From JAEKNW01 sp963678375 (GTDB taxonomy: Bacteria > Cloacimonadota > Cloacimonadia > Cloacimonadales > JAFGVF01), in NCBI GenBank assembly GCA_963678375.2, contig OY782831.1, positions 1,736,001 through 1,800,000 of the forward strand: a stretch of 64,000 nucleotides of DNA, given 5' to 3'. Below the pieces are notes generated by a model, which made no database searches, was not told the DNA's origin, and saw nothing but the letters and a program-made list of their open reading frames with translations. Shown in pieces: positions 26,221 through 35,477 of the stretch. The position numbers were made by a program, and so were the translations under genes. Numbering within the stretch: the first letter of the stretch is position 1; each line of letters begins with the position of its first letter.

Positions 26221-26599
26221 TACCGTCTCTGTAAGTATTAGTTACTATTAGAATAATATCTATAATAACCCAGATTCCACATCCACCAGCAGTTATGAGC
26301 TGCAAGATTCCTATACCTATCTGCTTTGTATAAAATCTGTGTACTCCAAAAGCTCCCAAGAAAATACATAAAAGTAAGGTTAATAACCAATCACTACTAT
26401 CATCTTGTGCCATATATCTGATAGTAATAATTTCGTCTGCTTTATCATTATCATAAACAACAAAATCAACTACCATGCCTGTTACAGGTTCTTGGCTATC
26501 TCTCCAATTTTCTCTAACAAAATAATAACGATTTCCATTATCACCAGATATAATTCCTGTGTTAGCTGACCAATCATAATGTATTACTTTACCACGCAT
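26192..26599 (-). CDS. Cold-shock-like domain fused to TM2 domain
   Basis: The 135-residue protein starts with a small beta-barrel nucleic-acid-binding-like segment, MRGKVIHYDWSANTGIIS then NRYYFVRENWRD and VDFVV (residues 1-55), like a cold-shock domain. This is followed by a TM2 domain: LLCIFLGAFGVHRFYTKQIGIGILQLITAGGCGIWVIIDIILIV (about 75-120). TM2 is two helices with a DRF-like loop, here HRFY. The function of such fusions is unclear. It is flanked by DUF2752 and NlpE/META genes in one leftward run. Confidence 0.85.
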   Translation of the reverse strand: MRGKVIHYDWSANTGIISGDNGNRYYFVRENWRDSQEPVTGMVVDFVVYDNDKADEIITIRYMAQDDSSDWLLTLLLCIFLGAFGVHRFYTKQIGIGILQLITAGGCGIWVIIDIILIVTNTYRDGNGRLLVRRF

Positions 26600-26607
26600 T
26601 TTTACTC

Positions 26608-27378
26608 CTATTTGCTTGTTACTTTTGCTGTTATTAAGTTTATGCCTTTATCGTCTTTTAAGAATAACTCTTTTCCTACTATTTCATAACGTTTAACTTG
26701 TTTTAAACTGCTGAAGAACTTGTTTTCAGTCTTTATGTTGGGGCCTGCCATTTTTGTTGACATGACCGGCGTGAAACTCACTTCATTTCCAACTAAATAA
26801 TATGAAGTACGATAGAAATTACTACCACCAAAACCATAGGCCTTGTTTTCATCACTATCGAAATATATGTTAATATGATTATTATCACCTTGAGGAATGA
26901 TATTAACTACACTATCGGAAAGCTTAGTTACCTTCCATTCTCTTTCTAACAATATACCAGGAATCTTGGTTAGAATATAATTTGACATATCTTGTGGAGA
27001 AATTTCTTTATCTAACTTTCTTTTGAAAACTAACTTGTCTTTATCTACTAAAAGAATGGAATCATAAGCTTCGAAATCACTCTTTAGAACTATATTATTA
27101 CCATCTTCAGTCCATGTGAAAGTGCCATTAATTGTCATTAATTTATCTTCAGTTTTTAATTTCTTCTCTCTTTTTATAAAGGTTGAATCTTTCTTGATTT
27201 CAATATCTACATAAGTTTCTTGCTGGTCTGCTTCTATTAAAACTCCTTGATAAAATCCTGACCAGTCATAGAGATTTCTAGAACTTGTAAGATTTTCTTT
27301 CTTACTTTTTTCTCCACATCCTAATAACAAGATAGCTAAAGAAAGTAATAAGAGTAATTTAAGTTTATTATAATTCAT
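26608..27378 (-). CDS. NlpE-like lipoprotein with META domain
   Basis: The 256-residue lipoprotein has signal and lipobox LLLGC at residues 17-21. The first part (about 38-120) resembles the NlpE N-terminal barrel: LYDWSGFYQGVLI, then TFTWTEDGNNIVLK. The second part (about 145-255) has the META/HslJ pattern WKVTKL, GGSNFYRTSYYL, VSFTPVMSTKMAG and GKELFLKD. Proteins of this pair are cell-envelope stress or metal-sensing lipoproteins. The CxxC copper site of E. coli NlpE is not evident. It is the first gene of a three-gene leftward run. Confidence 0.75.
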   Translation of the reverse strand: MNYNKLKLLLLLSLAILLLGCGEKSKKENLTSSRNLYDWSGFYQGVLIEADQQETYVDIEIKKDSTFIKREKKLKTEDKLMTINGTFTWTEDGNNIVLKSDFEAYDSILLVDKDKLVFKRKLDKEISPQDMSNYILTKIPGILLEREWKVTKLSDSVVNIIPQGDNNHINIYFDSDENKAYGFGGSNFYRTSYYLVGNEVSFTPVMSTKMAGPNIKTENKFFSSLKQVKRYEIVGKELFLKDDKGINLITAKVTSK

Positions 27379-27613
27379 ATTTATACCTCTTTCTAAGATC
27401 TTTTAGTACAATTTATATTGCTTACTGATGTTTTGTCAAACTTCATTTACTATTGTTGATATTAATAACATCAGATGCAACTTTCTAATGGACAAGCTTA
27501 ATCCAAATGTTATAAGAAAAATTAGCATCTCGATTAACTCTTAACATTATTTATTTTATGCTAGTATTGTGCAAGTAAAAAAACTTAAAAAACGAGTAAA
27601 AGCAAAATTTGTC

Positions 27614-27642
27614 TTGACATATTTCACCGCTTTTGCATTTTG
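27614..27642 (+). promoter_or_regulatory. Promoter of the CAT-anticodon tRNA gene
   Basis: TTGACA (27614-27619) is followed after 16 nt by CATTTTG (27636-27642), the same architecture as the htpG and hrcA promoters. It stands 35 nt upstream of the tRNA. Confidence 0.6.
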
Positions 27643-27676
27643 ACAAAACGAATTTGTTAAAGATATTATAAAAATA

Positions 27677-27753
27677 GGACCTATAGCTCAGTTTGGTAGA
27701 GCTTCCGGCTCATAACCGGACGGTCGGGGGTTCGACTCCCTCTGGGTCCACCA
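27677..27753 (+). tRNA. tRNA with CAT anticodon (elongator Met or Ile2 type)
   Basis: The 77-nt cloverleaf has acceptor GGACCTA/TGGGTCC, D-arm AGCTCAGTTTGGTAGAGC, anticodon loop CTCATAA and encoded CCA. The first pair is G-C, which excludes initiator tRNA. Whether the cytidine is modified to lysidine (Ile2) or not (Met) cannot be read from DNA. Confidence 0.93.
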
Positions 27754-27758
27754 CTTTT

Positions 27759-27782
27759 AAGCCTGCTCAGCAGGCTTTTTCT
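27759..27782 (+). terminator. tRNA terminator
   Basis: AGCCTGCT and AGCAGGCT form a stem followed by TTTTTCT. The same stem ends the Glu/Lys tRNA cluster at 8891-8912. Confidence 0.88.
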
Positions 27783-27817
27783 ATTTGACCATGAATTAGA
27801 TTAGTAAGGATTGTACT

Positions 27818-28996
27818 TTGAAAATTATTATAAAAAAAACCGCTATCGATAAGTATAAGAAAGGATACCCTATTTTATCGTCTAACTATATTAATTACTC
27901 TTATAAAAATGAAGACCAAGGCAAAATTGTAGATTTAGTTGATTATAACGAAAACTTTATTGCAAAGGCCTATCTAGGAAAACAAAATAAAGGATTGGGT
28001 TGGGTGTTCTCAAATAAGCAAAATACATCACTAGATAATTCCTTTTTCAAAGATAAAATCGAAAAAGCAATTTCTTTACGGTCAAAGCTCTTCAAAGATT
28101 GCCACACAAATGCTTTCCGACTTTTTAATAGTTTTGGTGATGGTATAGGAGGAATCACCATTGATTACTATGCAGGTTTCTTAGTCATAAATTGGTACAA
28201 TAAGGGTATTCTCAAATATAAAGACTTGATTATCCAGAATCTACTTAATAGTGGAAAAGCTAAAGGTATCTACCAAAAATTTAAATTTAAACATGAAAAT
28301 ACAAAAGAATATGTAAATCATATTTATGGTAAAAAAGCTCCCCAATCCTTCTTTATACTTGAAAATGGTGTAAAATATTGCATCAATTTTGAAGATGGAG
28401 AAATGGTAGGTATCTTCCTCGATCAAAGAGAAGTTAGAAAATTACTGACTAGTTCCTTTTCCCAAGAAAAATCAGTTCTGAATACTTTTTCCTACACAGG
28501 TGCCTTTTCCATTGCAGGTCTTGCTGGTTCAGCTAAATCAACCACTAGCGTAGATCTGGCTAAAAGAAGTCTTCTTAAAACTCTAGATAACCTAAAAATC
28601 AATAACTTAACCACTGATCAGCAAGAAATTATAGTGGAAGATGTTTTTAACTACTTCAAATACGCCCTAAGAAAAAAATTACTTTTTGATATTCTTATCC
28701 TTGATCCTCCCTCTTTCGCAAAATCTAAGAAAAGAAGTTTCTCAGTCCTTAACGATTATTCAGCTCTAGTGCAAATGATTATCCCTCTTGTAGCCAAAAG
28801 TGGTTATATTATTGCTTCAACTAATAATAGTCAGCTTCCATTAGACAAGTTCAAAGATATGGTTGAAAAGGGAATTGCCTCCCATAATAGACCTTTTGAA
28901 ATTAAACAAATCTTTCGTCTTCCTCAAGACTTTTCTGTCAATCCTGTATATCCGCAAGGGAATTACTTAAAAGTTCTTTTGTTAAAATTAGACTAA
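27818..28996 (+). CDS. RlmI-like class I rRNA cytosine methyltransferase
   Basis: The 392-residue protein has an N-terminal PUA-like segment (about 1-75) and a Rossmann methyltransferase domain with LNTFSYTGAFSIAGLAGSAK near residue 222 (SAM site) and LILDPPSFAKSKK near 292, the RlmI/RlmK signature. Such enzymes methylate C5 of a 23S rRNA cytidine. The start is a TTG with AAGGA 7 nt upstream. It is a single gene downstream of a tRNA and its terminator. Confidence 0.87.
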   Translation: MKIIIKKTAIDKYKKGYPILSSNYINYSYKNEDQGKIVDLVDYNENFIAKAYLGKQNKGLGWVFSNKQNTSLDNSFFKDKIEKAISLRSKLFKDCHTNAFRLFNSFGDGIGGITIDYYAGFLVINWYNKGILKYKDLIIQNLLNSGKAKGIYQKFKFKHENTKEYVNHIYGKKAPQSFFILENGVKYCINFEDGEMVGIFLDQREVRKLLTSSFSQEKSVLNTFSYTGAFSIAGLAGSAKSTTSVDLAKRSLLKTLDNLKINNLTTDQQEIIVEDVFNYFKYALRKKLLFDILILDPPSFAKSKKRSFSVLNDYSALVQMIIPLVAKSGYIIASTNNSQLPLDKFKDMVEKGIASHNRPFEIKQIFRLPQDFSVNPVYPQGNYLKVLLLKLD

Positions 28997-29216
28997 GTAT
29001 TTTTCTTTAACCAGTAATATCACTAGCTTACGACCATCTACACTGACATAAAATCTCACTGGAAATACTTGCACTTGAAAAGCTATTAGCTTTGAAATTC
29101 CTAACACTAAATTTTGATTTCCTTAGTTTCATTCTTACTCTCTCCATAAAATCCTAGGAACTCATTACTTGACTAACAATGAAGAAATAGTAAATATAGA
29201 TACTAGGGAAATGAAA
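28997..29216. other. Intergenic, nothing recognised
   Basis: AT-rich non-coding DNA between the methyltransferase gene and the first leader repeat. No terminator or gene was recognised. Confidence 0.4.
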
Positions 29217-29285
29217 ATTAATCACAATTCTATAATAATAAAAAGACCATAGATATATTATTATTTATAAAAATAAATATAAATA

Positions 29286-29316
29286 TTGACAAAACTTTTA
29301 TAATAAATATAGTTTG
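29286..29316 (+). promoter_or_regulatory. Promoter in leader copy 1
   Basis: TTGACA at 29286-29291 is followed after 18 nt by TAGTTTG at 29310-29316. Both boxes are conserved in copy 2. Confidence 0.6.
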
Positions 29317-29497
29317 TAATATAAATTATAAAAGGAAAGCAAATATAATGAAAATATTAAGAAAGTATCTAGCTAATCATCAAATAATACAAATACGTAA
29401 AATATGTAATGATTATAATACTATTAATAAATTAATTACACAAATCTTTCCTAAAGTACATATATATATATTAGAGCATTTATATATCCTTAAACTA

Positions 29498-29594
29498 GAC
29501 CAAATCTATATCAATCGCTTAGATTTGGTCACAAAAGACAAGTCAGATTACTAAGTGTTGAAAATATTCAACACATCGTCTGTTTTGACACAGA
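29498..29594 (+). ncRNA. Three-hairpin mRNA leader, copy 1
   Basis: Three hairpins follow each other: GACCAAATCTA/TAGATTTGGTC (29498-29530), GTGTTGAA-AATA-TTCAACAC (29555-29574) and TCTGT/ACAGA (29579-29594). In the second copy, the changes in the first two stems keep pairing through G-U wobble, which supports an RNA structure. The small open frame that overlaps it is not conserved in protein sequence. No known RNA family was recognised. Confidence 0.55.
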
Positions 29595-29622
29595 TTAAAA
29601 AAATAAAAAAAAGGATATTAAA

Positions 29623-29988
29623 ATGAAAAAGATAATAATAATAATGTTAGTCTTGATGACTGTTGGGATAGTTTGGGCTTATGATGGGAGTTTTTTTGTT
29701 CATAACAATTCATCAAAAATAATAACTGTCGGACTCATTCAAAATGGAGGAAGTATACAGCAACCAACAACATTATCTCCTCACACTGCTTGTTATCTAA
29801 ATGGATTAGTATCTGTTACTTATGATATTAAAGCGGTTGTTGGCTCAAATATTAACATACTTATTCCTGGATATTATGAGATACAAACTCACACTCTACT
29901 ACCAGGAGGAACTTCAAATAATATTATTAGTTTTGAGTTCTCGAACCTTAATCCCGTAGATCCAGGTGATCCTGGTCAAAATCAATGA
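29623..29988 (+). CDS. Small secreted protein, unknown
   Basis: The 121-residue protein has a clear signal peptide (MKKIIIIMLVLMTVGIVWA, cleavage near residue 19). The mature part is beta-rich, without cysteine pairs of a known fold, and ends in a Pro/Gly/Asp tail (NPVDPGDPGQNQ). AAAGGATA precedes the ATG. A perfect 30-nt palindrome and then a 751-residue exported protein follow, so the two are probably co-transcribed. Its signal-peptide DNA is part of a duplicated leader. No family was recognised. Confidence 0.7.
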   Translation: MKKIIIIMLVLMTVGIVWAYDGSFFVHNNSSKIITVGLIQNGGSIQQPTTLSPHTACYLNGLVSVTYDIKAVVGSNINILIPGYYEIQTHTLLPGGTSNNIISFEFSNLNPVDPGDPGQNQ

Positions 29989-29998
29989 TGTAATATAA

Positions 29999-30028
29999 TA
30001 TCCTAGGTTACTATAGTAACCTAGGATA
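29999..30028. other. Perfect 30-nt palindrome between small and large secreted genes
   Basis: The arms TATCCTAGGTTACTA and TAGTAACCTAGGATA are exact complements. It lies between the stop codon of the small gene and the ribosome site of the large gene, with no T tract. A 21-nt palindrome of different sequence takes the same place at 37436. Confidence 0.75.
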
Positions 30029-30042
30029 TCAAAGGAGATTTA

Positions 30043-32298
30043 ATGAGAAAAACTTACATATTTATGTTACTACTTATTATAAGTAGTGGTTTCAGTTTGA
30101 CAACAGACTTTTTAAATCCTATAGAATTTGGTGATACTAGTGGAACGGATACAGGTTGTCAATTCTATTATATTAAAGAAAATTATTTTATTGGTGGAAC
30201 AGCATCTGGACTGTCTGTTTATCATTCTGAGGAAGATGGGTGTATTACCTTGATCGATACATTGCACACAGACTATTTCGGTTCATTTGTTTTTAATGAC
30301 AGTTTTCTTGCAATTAGTTCTGCATTTGGACCAAATATAGATGTTTATAATATTGAAGATATGAATAATGTATATTACTCTCATACTATTTTAACTAATT
30401 ATAATATTGGTAACATGTTTCTAATAAGTAATAATAGGCTGATAATTAGTAGATTTAATGATACTTCTTTAGTAATTGATATTGCATATGGAGATGAAAT
30501 AACTATTTTTCAAAATTTATTTTTTATAACTGATTCATGTATTGACGAAGAAAACCTATTAGTTTATGATTATACAATTAATACTAACAAATGGATTTCT
30601 TTGGATTCGGAAAATCACATTTCTGAGATAAGGCTAGAAGATAGGCAGATTGATTTTGCTTCATCAGATGATGATCACATTTTTCTTGTCTATGATAATT
30701 ATGTTAAAATGTATGATTCTCTATCTAGTATTACTGCCCTAGACTCTATTTTTGTAAATTATTATGATTTGACTATTAGGCATAGAGGTATAGAAATTAA
30801 TGATTCTAAGTTGTTTTTTGTAGATACTGATTACAGCATTTCATCTCAGATGGAAGAGCCAGTTCTAAGAATATACAATATTGATAATAATGGCTTTGAA
30901 TATTTTGCTAGAGAGTTTTTTCTGGAAAACTGGGATAATCGAGATTACTATCTCCTGCACAAAGTTATATTATGCAATGGTTATATTTATATCAATGCAG
31001 AAGAGGAAGGAATTAAAGGATATCAATTATATGATAATCAACTTGAACAGATTAGTCAATATGGAGAAATAGCTTACTGGGAAAATTCTTTTCTTAATCG
31101 TGATGGGAAAATATTTCTTAACGCAAGAAAGAAAGATAGAGAGTGTGTAATTTACGATTTCTCTAATGGAGTTTATCCTACATTAGTCGAGAATGATTAT
31201 GCTTATGGACAGTATTCTTCATTTCCTTTTCAGTCTGAGTATATCTATAAGAAATCTTATTTAGATAATGAGGTGGAATTTTACCATGTAAATAACAATA
31301 ATACTTTAAGTCTTATTGGGAGCATAAATGAGATATATTATTATCTTTATGAAAACTTCATTCCTCTAATGCTTGATGATAATTTTCTTGTTTATCAGTT
31401 TATCAATAACATTTATGTTGGTGTTTTGGAAAATGGTGTTTTTGTTGAATCATATAACTTCAATCTAGGTGCATTTGCAGAACATAAGACTTATGCAACT
31501 TTTATGAAAAATGGACATCTTTATAGTATTGATACAAGCTCAAATGTCATTGATATATATTCAATCAATAACTCTAACTATTCTTTTCTAGCATCAGATT
31601 CTTCTCACGATTTCACCATACACCCAGGTAATGCCTTCATTAGTTACACAAATGATTTTGTTTGTTTTAGGGGAGATAATTTAACAAATTACCTATTGTC
31701 TATTAATCCTGATACTTTTCTTATTAATTCTGTCTATAATATGAATCAAGAAGAAAGAATGCTCAACAATATTGAGAATTATCTTTTTGTTCGTATAAAT
31801 GGGTTAATTGCTAATGGAAGAAACTTAGAAATTATCGAATTTAACCCTGAAAGTGATGTTCAGTATAATACAATAGACACAATTAGATTTCCATCATGTG
31901 TTTTATCAGTTGATTTTATCAACGAAAATGATAATATATCTGATATGATAGTAACAACTATGGGCTCTATCTTTTACTTCCAATGTGCAATAACCCCCAA
32001 CGGTAACCTAGATATCACACCAGTAATCTTAAATTCTTCTAACTATCCTAACCCTTTTAATCCTGAAACAACTATCTCTTATCACATTCCTAAGAAAGGT
32101 AATGTTACAGTCGATATTTATAATATTAAAGGACAGAAAGTAAGGTCCTTACTTAAAGAAGAGCAAGAAGTAGGTCAACATTCTATTATTTGGAAGGGGC
32201 ATAATGATCAGGGGCAGAAAGTTAGTTCAGGAACATATCTTTATAGGGTAAAAAGTGGAGATGAGGAAATTGTTAATAAAATGATGCTGGTGAAGTAG
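30043..32298 (+). CDS. Large exported protein with FlgD/T9SS-type C-terminal module (unit 1)
   Basis: The 751-residue protein has a signal peptide (about residues 1-18) and a long body (about 20-640) of repeated short beta segments with phrases like LSVYHSE and IDVYNIEDMNNVYY, resembling beta-propeller surface proteins. Residues about 650-751 form the C-terminal module with NYPNPFNPETTISYHIPKKG, VDIYNIKGQKVRSL and the end GTYLYRVKSGDEEIVNKMML. This module resembles FlgD-like or type A sorting domains of exported proteins in the FCB group. The module is nearly identical at DNA level to those ending at 34832 and 39710 while the bodies differ. Function unknown. Confidence 0.8.
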   Translation: MRKTYIFMLLLIISSGFSLTTDFLNPIEFGDTSGTDTGCQFYYIKENYFIGGTASGLSVYHSEEDGCITLIDTLHTDYFGSFVFNDSFLAISSAFGPNIDVYNIEDMNNVYYSHTILTNYNIGNMFLISNNRLIISRFNDTSLVIDIAYGDEITIFQNLFFITDSCIDEENLLVYDYTINTNKWISLDSENHISEIRLEDRQIDFASSDDDHIFLVYDNYVKMYDSLSSITALDSIFVNYYDLTIRHRGIEINDSKLFFVDTDYSISSQMEEPVLRIYNIDNNGFEYFAREFFLENWDNRDYYLLHKVILCNGYIYINAEEEGIKGYQLYDNQLEQISQYGEIAYWENSFLNRDGKIFLNARKKDRECVIYDFSNGVYPTLVENDYAYGQYSSFPFQSEYIYKKSYLDNEVEFYHVNNNNTLSLIGSINEIYYYLYENFIPLMLDDNFLVYQFINNIYVGVLENGVFVESYNFNLGAFAEHKTYATFMKNGHLYSIDTSSNVIDIYSINNSNYSFLASDSSHDFTIHPGNAFISYTNDFVCFRGDNLTNYLLSINPDTFLINSVYNMNQEERMLNNIENYLFVRINGLIANGRNLEIIEFNPESDVQYNTIDTIRFPSCVLSVDFINENDNISDMIVTTMGSIFYFQCAITPNGNLDITPVILNSSNYPNPFNPETTISYHIPKKGNVTVDIYNIKGQKVRSLLKEEQEVGQHSIIWKGHNDQGQKVSSGTYLYRVKSGDEEIVNKMMLVK
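31989..32298 (+). repeat. C-terminal sorting-module repeat, copy A
   Basis: About 310 nt encoding the NPFNPETTI module. It matches 34526-34832 and 39401-39710 almost base for base, including most synonymous positions. Confidence 0.88.
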
Positions 32299-32552
32299 TG
32301 ACTTTCTTAGCGAGAAAGAGAAAAGAAAGCTATCTCAAAAAGTGTTGAAGCTGTATTATTACATTCTTATTAGATAGATCATTTTAAATATAAACTACAC
32401 ATCAAAGATCATGAGAGTAAATTTGATAGGAATGAAGAATAAATTTGTTGTGTATATCTTGTTTTAATCACTTTGTTTAGATGTTTCTAGGACTGTTAAA
32501 ATGTTGTTAACTTAATTGATTTAGTAGATTAAAAAATATAAAAGGGAAAATA
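32299..32552. other. Intergenic between units 1 and 2
   Basis: A small hairpin CTTTCT/AGAAAG lies at 32302-32318. No leader repeat and no small secreted gene is found here, unlike before units 1 and 3. Confidence 0.5.
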
Positions 32553-34832
32553 ATGCGTATAAAATATGTCTTGTTAATTTGGATGTTATTACTATTAAAC
32601 TTGTTACATTGCGATTTAGATCATCAACAAAGTGATATGTTGTATGATGGTTATAGGGTGCAATACTTAGGAAACAATGTTGTAAGGAGTTTAAATAGAG
32701 TTTTGTTGTTTGATAGTTATGGTATTACAGTTTATGAAACAATAGAAAATGACTTAGATGAAATTCTAACCTTAAATCTACCTAAGGTCAAACTGATTGA
32801 TATGAACAGTAGCTATATAGCTTTAGTAATTTTTAGTGCAGAAGGAGGGCCTTATTATTCTCATAAGTTACTTGTTTATGATATTTCTCAGATTAATCAA
32901 CCTTCTATAGTCTATGAAGAAGAATCAAACTTATTAGAAGTATTTTTAACTAGTAACTATTTAATTTTAGATAAATATGATAGGATTGAAGTTTATGATA
33001 TAGAGACGTTTGAACTAATAAATACTTATAATGATATATCTTTAAAGCAAAATATACATGATTCGATATATTTTACCGTAAAGAATCAAAGTCAAGACAT
33101 CTATTATTTATGTTATTTAGATGAAAATGGTCAACTGATCCAAGATTATAATCTGGGGACTAACTTTGGTAGAGTAGTTACTCAAAATGAAAAACTTTTG
33201 TATTGCTATCAGGGCTTTATTGATTTTTATAATATCACTGATTCTGATAGTATCACATTCCAGAGGACCTTTGCATTATCACATTTTGCAGAGCTTGAAC
33301 TCCCTGGATTATTAATATTTGATAATACGATGGTAGTACCATGCTATTCAAATGATAATCAACTAATTCCTCAGTTAACCTATTATGATATTAGCGATAT
33401 TGATAACATTAGCGAACTAGGAAGTTATGAGTTTTTTCCTGAAATGGGTCAATACAAGTGGATGAGAGTTTATGATACCATCCAATGGAATAATAATTTC
33501 TTAATGGTCATAAAAGATCTTGGTATTATTTATTCAAACCATAATAACTTCTTGGATGATTATACAGTATTAAAGTATAGTAGAGCACCAATTATTAGTA
33601 AAAATATCAATAATAAACTATATGTCAACTATAGTAATATTCTTGGTTTTAATAATATTTTTGATATAAGTTCATTGAGTAATATTACTCAGATAGAAAA
33701 TTCAGATTCTTTAGGAACCCTGCATTGGTTTGAAGTAGAAGATAATCAATATGTTATTAATAATAACTTCAGGGATAGGACTTACTTATTATATAATTTT
33801 AATGATGATAGTCTCAACTATATTACTACTTTCGAACTTCCTCAAGAACTAAAGAATTGGCAACAACAAATCTCTCTAAATCTATGGAATGGGCATGACT
33901 TAATATTTTCTTTTGGTGAAAGTATTTATTGGTATGGCTATGAAGATGGGATATTCTCATTAATTTACCAAGATGAAGTTGCTGAAATTGATTTAAGTAT
34001 TAGGTGGTTTTACTACAACAATTACTTCTATAAAATATCTTATCAAGGTCTGCTTGAAGTTTATGTAATACAGAATAATTCATTGGATTTAGTTAACACA
34101 ATTTACTGGTCTGATAATAATGGTCCATCTGGTTTCGTTAACCAGTGGGGAATAGAGGACGGGTTACTAACAATCGCTAACATTAATCCTAATGGAGTAT
34201 CAAAAATATATGATCTCAATGTTGATCCACTGAACTTAACAGCTGAAATTGATTTGGATTACTATCTTATGAATAGCAAAGTTAAAAGATATGGGGATTA
34301 TTACTTCTTTAGTGGTTGTGATAATGAAAACTATACACCTTATCAATTTTATGAACAACTTTCATACTTCAATATATATAAGAAAGTTGGGGATGAGTTT
34401 ATAAGAGTTGGTGATATTTATAATCATCGTCAAACATGGGATTTCGAAATAGTATTTCAAGGTTCAGATGATTTTACTGTTTTTCTCTGCTCAACTCGTG
34501 GTATTGATGTATACTCCTGTCAAGCTACCCCAAACGGTAACCTAGATATCACACCTGTAATCTTAAATTCTTCTAACTATCCTAACCCATTTAATCCCGA
34601 AACGACTATCTCTTATCACATCCCTAAGAAAGGTAATGTTACAGTCGATATTTATAACATTAAAGGACAGAAGGTCAAGTCCTTACTTAAAGAAGAGCAA
34701 GAAGCAGGTAAACACTCCATAATTTGGAAGGGGAATAATGATAAGGGGCAGAAAGTTAGTTCAGGAACATATCTTTATAGGGTAAAAAGTGGAGATGAGG
34801 AAATTGTTAATAAAATGATGCTGGTGAAGTGA
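32553..34832 (+). CDS. Large exported protein with FlgD/T9SS-type C-terminal module (unit 2)
   Basis: The 759-residue protein has a signal peptide (MRIKYVLLIWMLLLLNLLHC; the Cys at residue 20 might be a lipobox but lacks the -3 pattern). Its body has propeller-like repeats such as LLVYDISQINQPSIVYEEE, RIEVYDIETFELIN and LTYYDISDIDNISELG. The last 100 residues repeat the module seen in the two other large proteins. AAAAGGG precedes the ATG. The body shares the style but little sequence with its neighbours. Likely a cell-surface protein, ligand unknown. Confidence 0.8.
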   Translation: MRIKYVLLIWMLLLLNLLHCDLDHQQSDMLYDGYRVQYLGNNVVRSLNRVLLFDSYGITVYETIENDLDEILTLNLPKVKLIDMNSSYIALVIFSAEGGPYYSHKLLVYDISQINQPSIVYEEESNLLEVFLTSNYLILDKYDRIEVYDIETFELINTYNDISLKQNIHDSIYFTVKNQSQDIYYLCYLDENGQLIQDYNLGTNFGRVVTQNEKLLYCYQGFIDFYNITDSDSITFQRTFALSHFAELELPGLLIFDNTMVVPCYSNDNQLIPQLTYYDISDIDNISELGSYEFFPEMGQYKWMRVYDTIQWNNNFLMVIKDLGIIYSNHNNFLDDYTVLKYSRAPIISKNINNKLYVNYSNILGFNNIFDISSLSNITQIENSDSLGTLHWFEVEDNQYVINNNFRDRTYLLYNFNDDSLNYITTFELPQELKNWQQQISLNLWNGHDLIFSFGESIYWYGYEDGIFSLIYQDEVAEIDLSIRWFYYNNYFYKISYQGLLEVYVIQNNSLDLVNTIYWSDNNGPSGFVNQWGIEDGLLTIANINPNGVSKIYDLNVDPLNLTAEIDLDYYLMNSKVKRYGDYYFFSGCDNENYTPYQFYEQLSYFNIYKKVGDEFIRVGDIYNHRQTWDFEIVFQGSDDFTVFLCSTRGIDVYSCQATPNGNLDITPVILNSSNYPNPFNPETTISYHIPKKGNVTVDIYNIKGQKVKSLLKEEQEAGKHSIIWKGNNDKGQKVSSGTYLYRVKSGDEEIVNKMMLVK
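34526..34832 (+). repeat. C-terminal sorting-module repeat, copy B
   Basis: Second copy of the near-identical module DNA, with a few changes (for example KSLLKEEQEAGKHS in place of RSLLKEEQEVGQHS). Confidence 0.88.
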
Positions 34833-34856
34833 TTTGATGTGAAACAAGAGATAAAT

Positions 34857-35310
34857 AATTAATCATAATTCAATAATAATAAAAGCTCATAGAATAATCA
34901 ATATCTATAAAAATAAATAAAAAGATTGACAAAATAATTATTGAAAGTATAGTTTGTAATATAAATTATAAAAGGAAAGCAAATATAATGAAAATATTAA
35001 GAAGGTCTCTAGTTAATAATCAAATAATACAAATACCTAAAATTTGTAATGATTATAATACTCTTAATATATTAATTACACAAATCTTTCCTAAAGTACA
35101 TATATATATATTAGAGCATTTAAGTATCCTTAAAGAAAGACCAAGTCTATAACAATCACTTAGATTTGGTCACAAAAGACAAGTCAGATTACTAAGTGTT
35201 GAAAATATTCAATACAGCGTCTGTTTTGACACAGATTAAAAAAATAAAAAAAAGGATATTAAAATGAAAAAGATAATAATAATAATGTTAGTCTTGATGA
35301 CTGTTGGGAT
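34857..35310 (+). repeat. Duplicated promoter-leader-signal-peptide segment, copy 2
   Basis: This matches 29217-29669. Its promoter is TTGACA (34926-34931) and TAGTTTG 18 nt on. Hairpins are GACCAAGTCTA/TAGATTTGGTC (35139-35171) and GTGTTGAA/TTCAATAC, paired with G-U wobbles where it differs from copy 1. Confidence 0.9.
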
Positions 35311-35428
35311 TTTGAGTGCAGCAACGATACATATTAAAACGGATATGAGTTTTGGACAAGAAGATATTTATATAGAACGTTTGGGACAATATAACCAATA
35401 TTACGAACTATATCATAGTTTAAAATAG
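35264..35428 (+). CDS. Short secreted protein downstream of leader copy 2
   Basis: The 54-residue frame shares the first 16 residues (MKKIIIIMLVLMTVGI) with the protein at 29623, then diverges: a signal peptide followed by a 35-residue mature part, DIYIERLGQYNQYYELYH. A terminator stands 20 nt after the stop. It could be a complete small peptide or the 5' end of a gene whose tail is the orphan frame at 37188-37424. Too short for the ORF list but supported by its leader and ribosome site. Confidence 0.55.
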   Translation: MKKIIIIMLVLMTVGILSAATIHIKTDMSFGQEDIYIERLGQYNQYYELYHSLK

Positions 35429-35448
35429 TTATATTGATTATATTTAAA

Positions 35449-35477
35449 AGGACAGAGCTCGTATCTGTCCTTTTTTT
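35449..35477 (+). terminator. Terminator after the 54-residue secreted gene
   Basis: AAAGGACAGA and TCTGTCCTTT form a stem followed by eight T. Confidence 0.88.

Larger units (their letters stand above)
29217..29669 (+). repeat. Duplicated promoter-leader-signal-peptide segment, copy 1
   Basis: About 453 nt recur at 34857-35310 with scattered changes. The unit holds a promoter, an AT-rich transcribed leader with three hairpins, a ribosome site and the first 16 codons of a secreted protein. Outside the unit the two loci differ. Confidence 0.9.

Noticed and set aside
29348..29554. 68-residue open frame in the first leader repeat
   Set aside because: In the second copy eight of nine changed codons alter the amino acid and the frame is shifted near the end, so it does not look like a conserved peptide. 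The hairpins are better supported.
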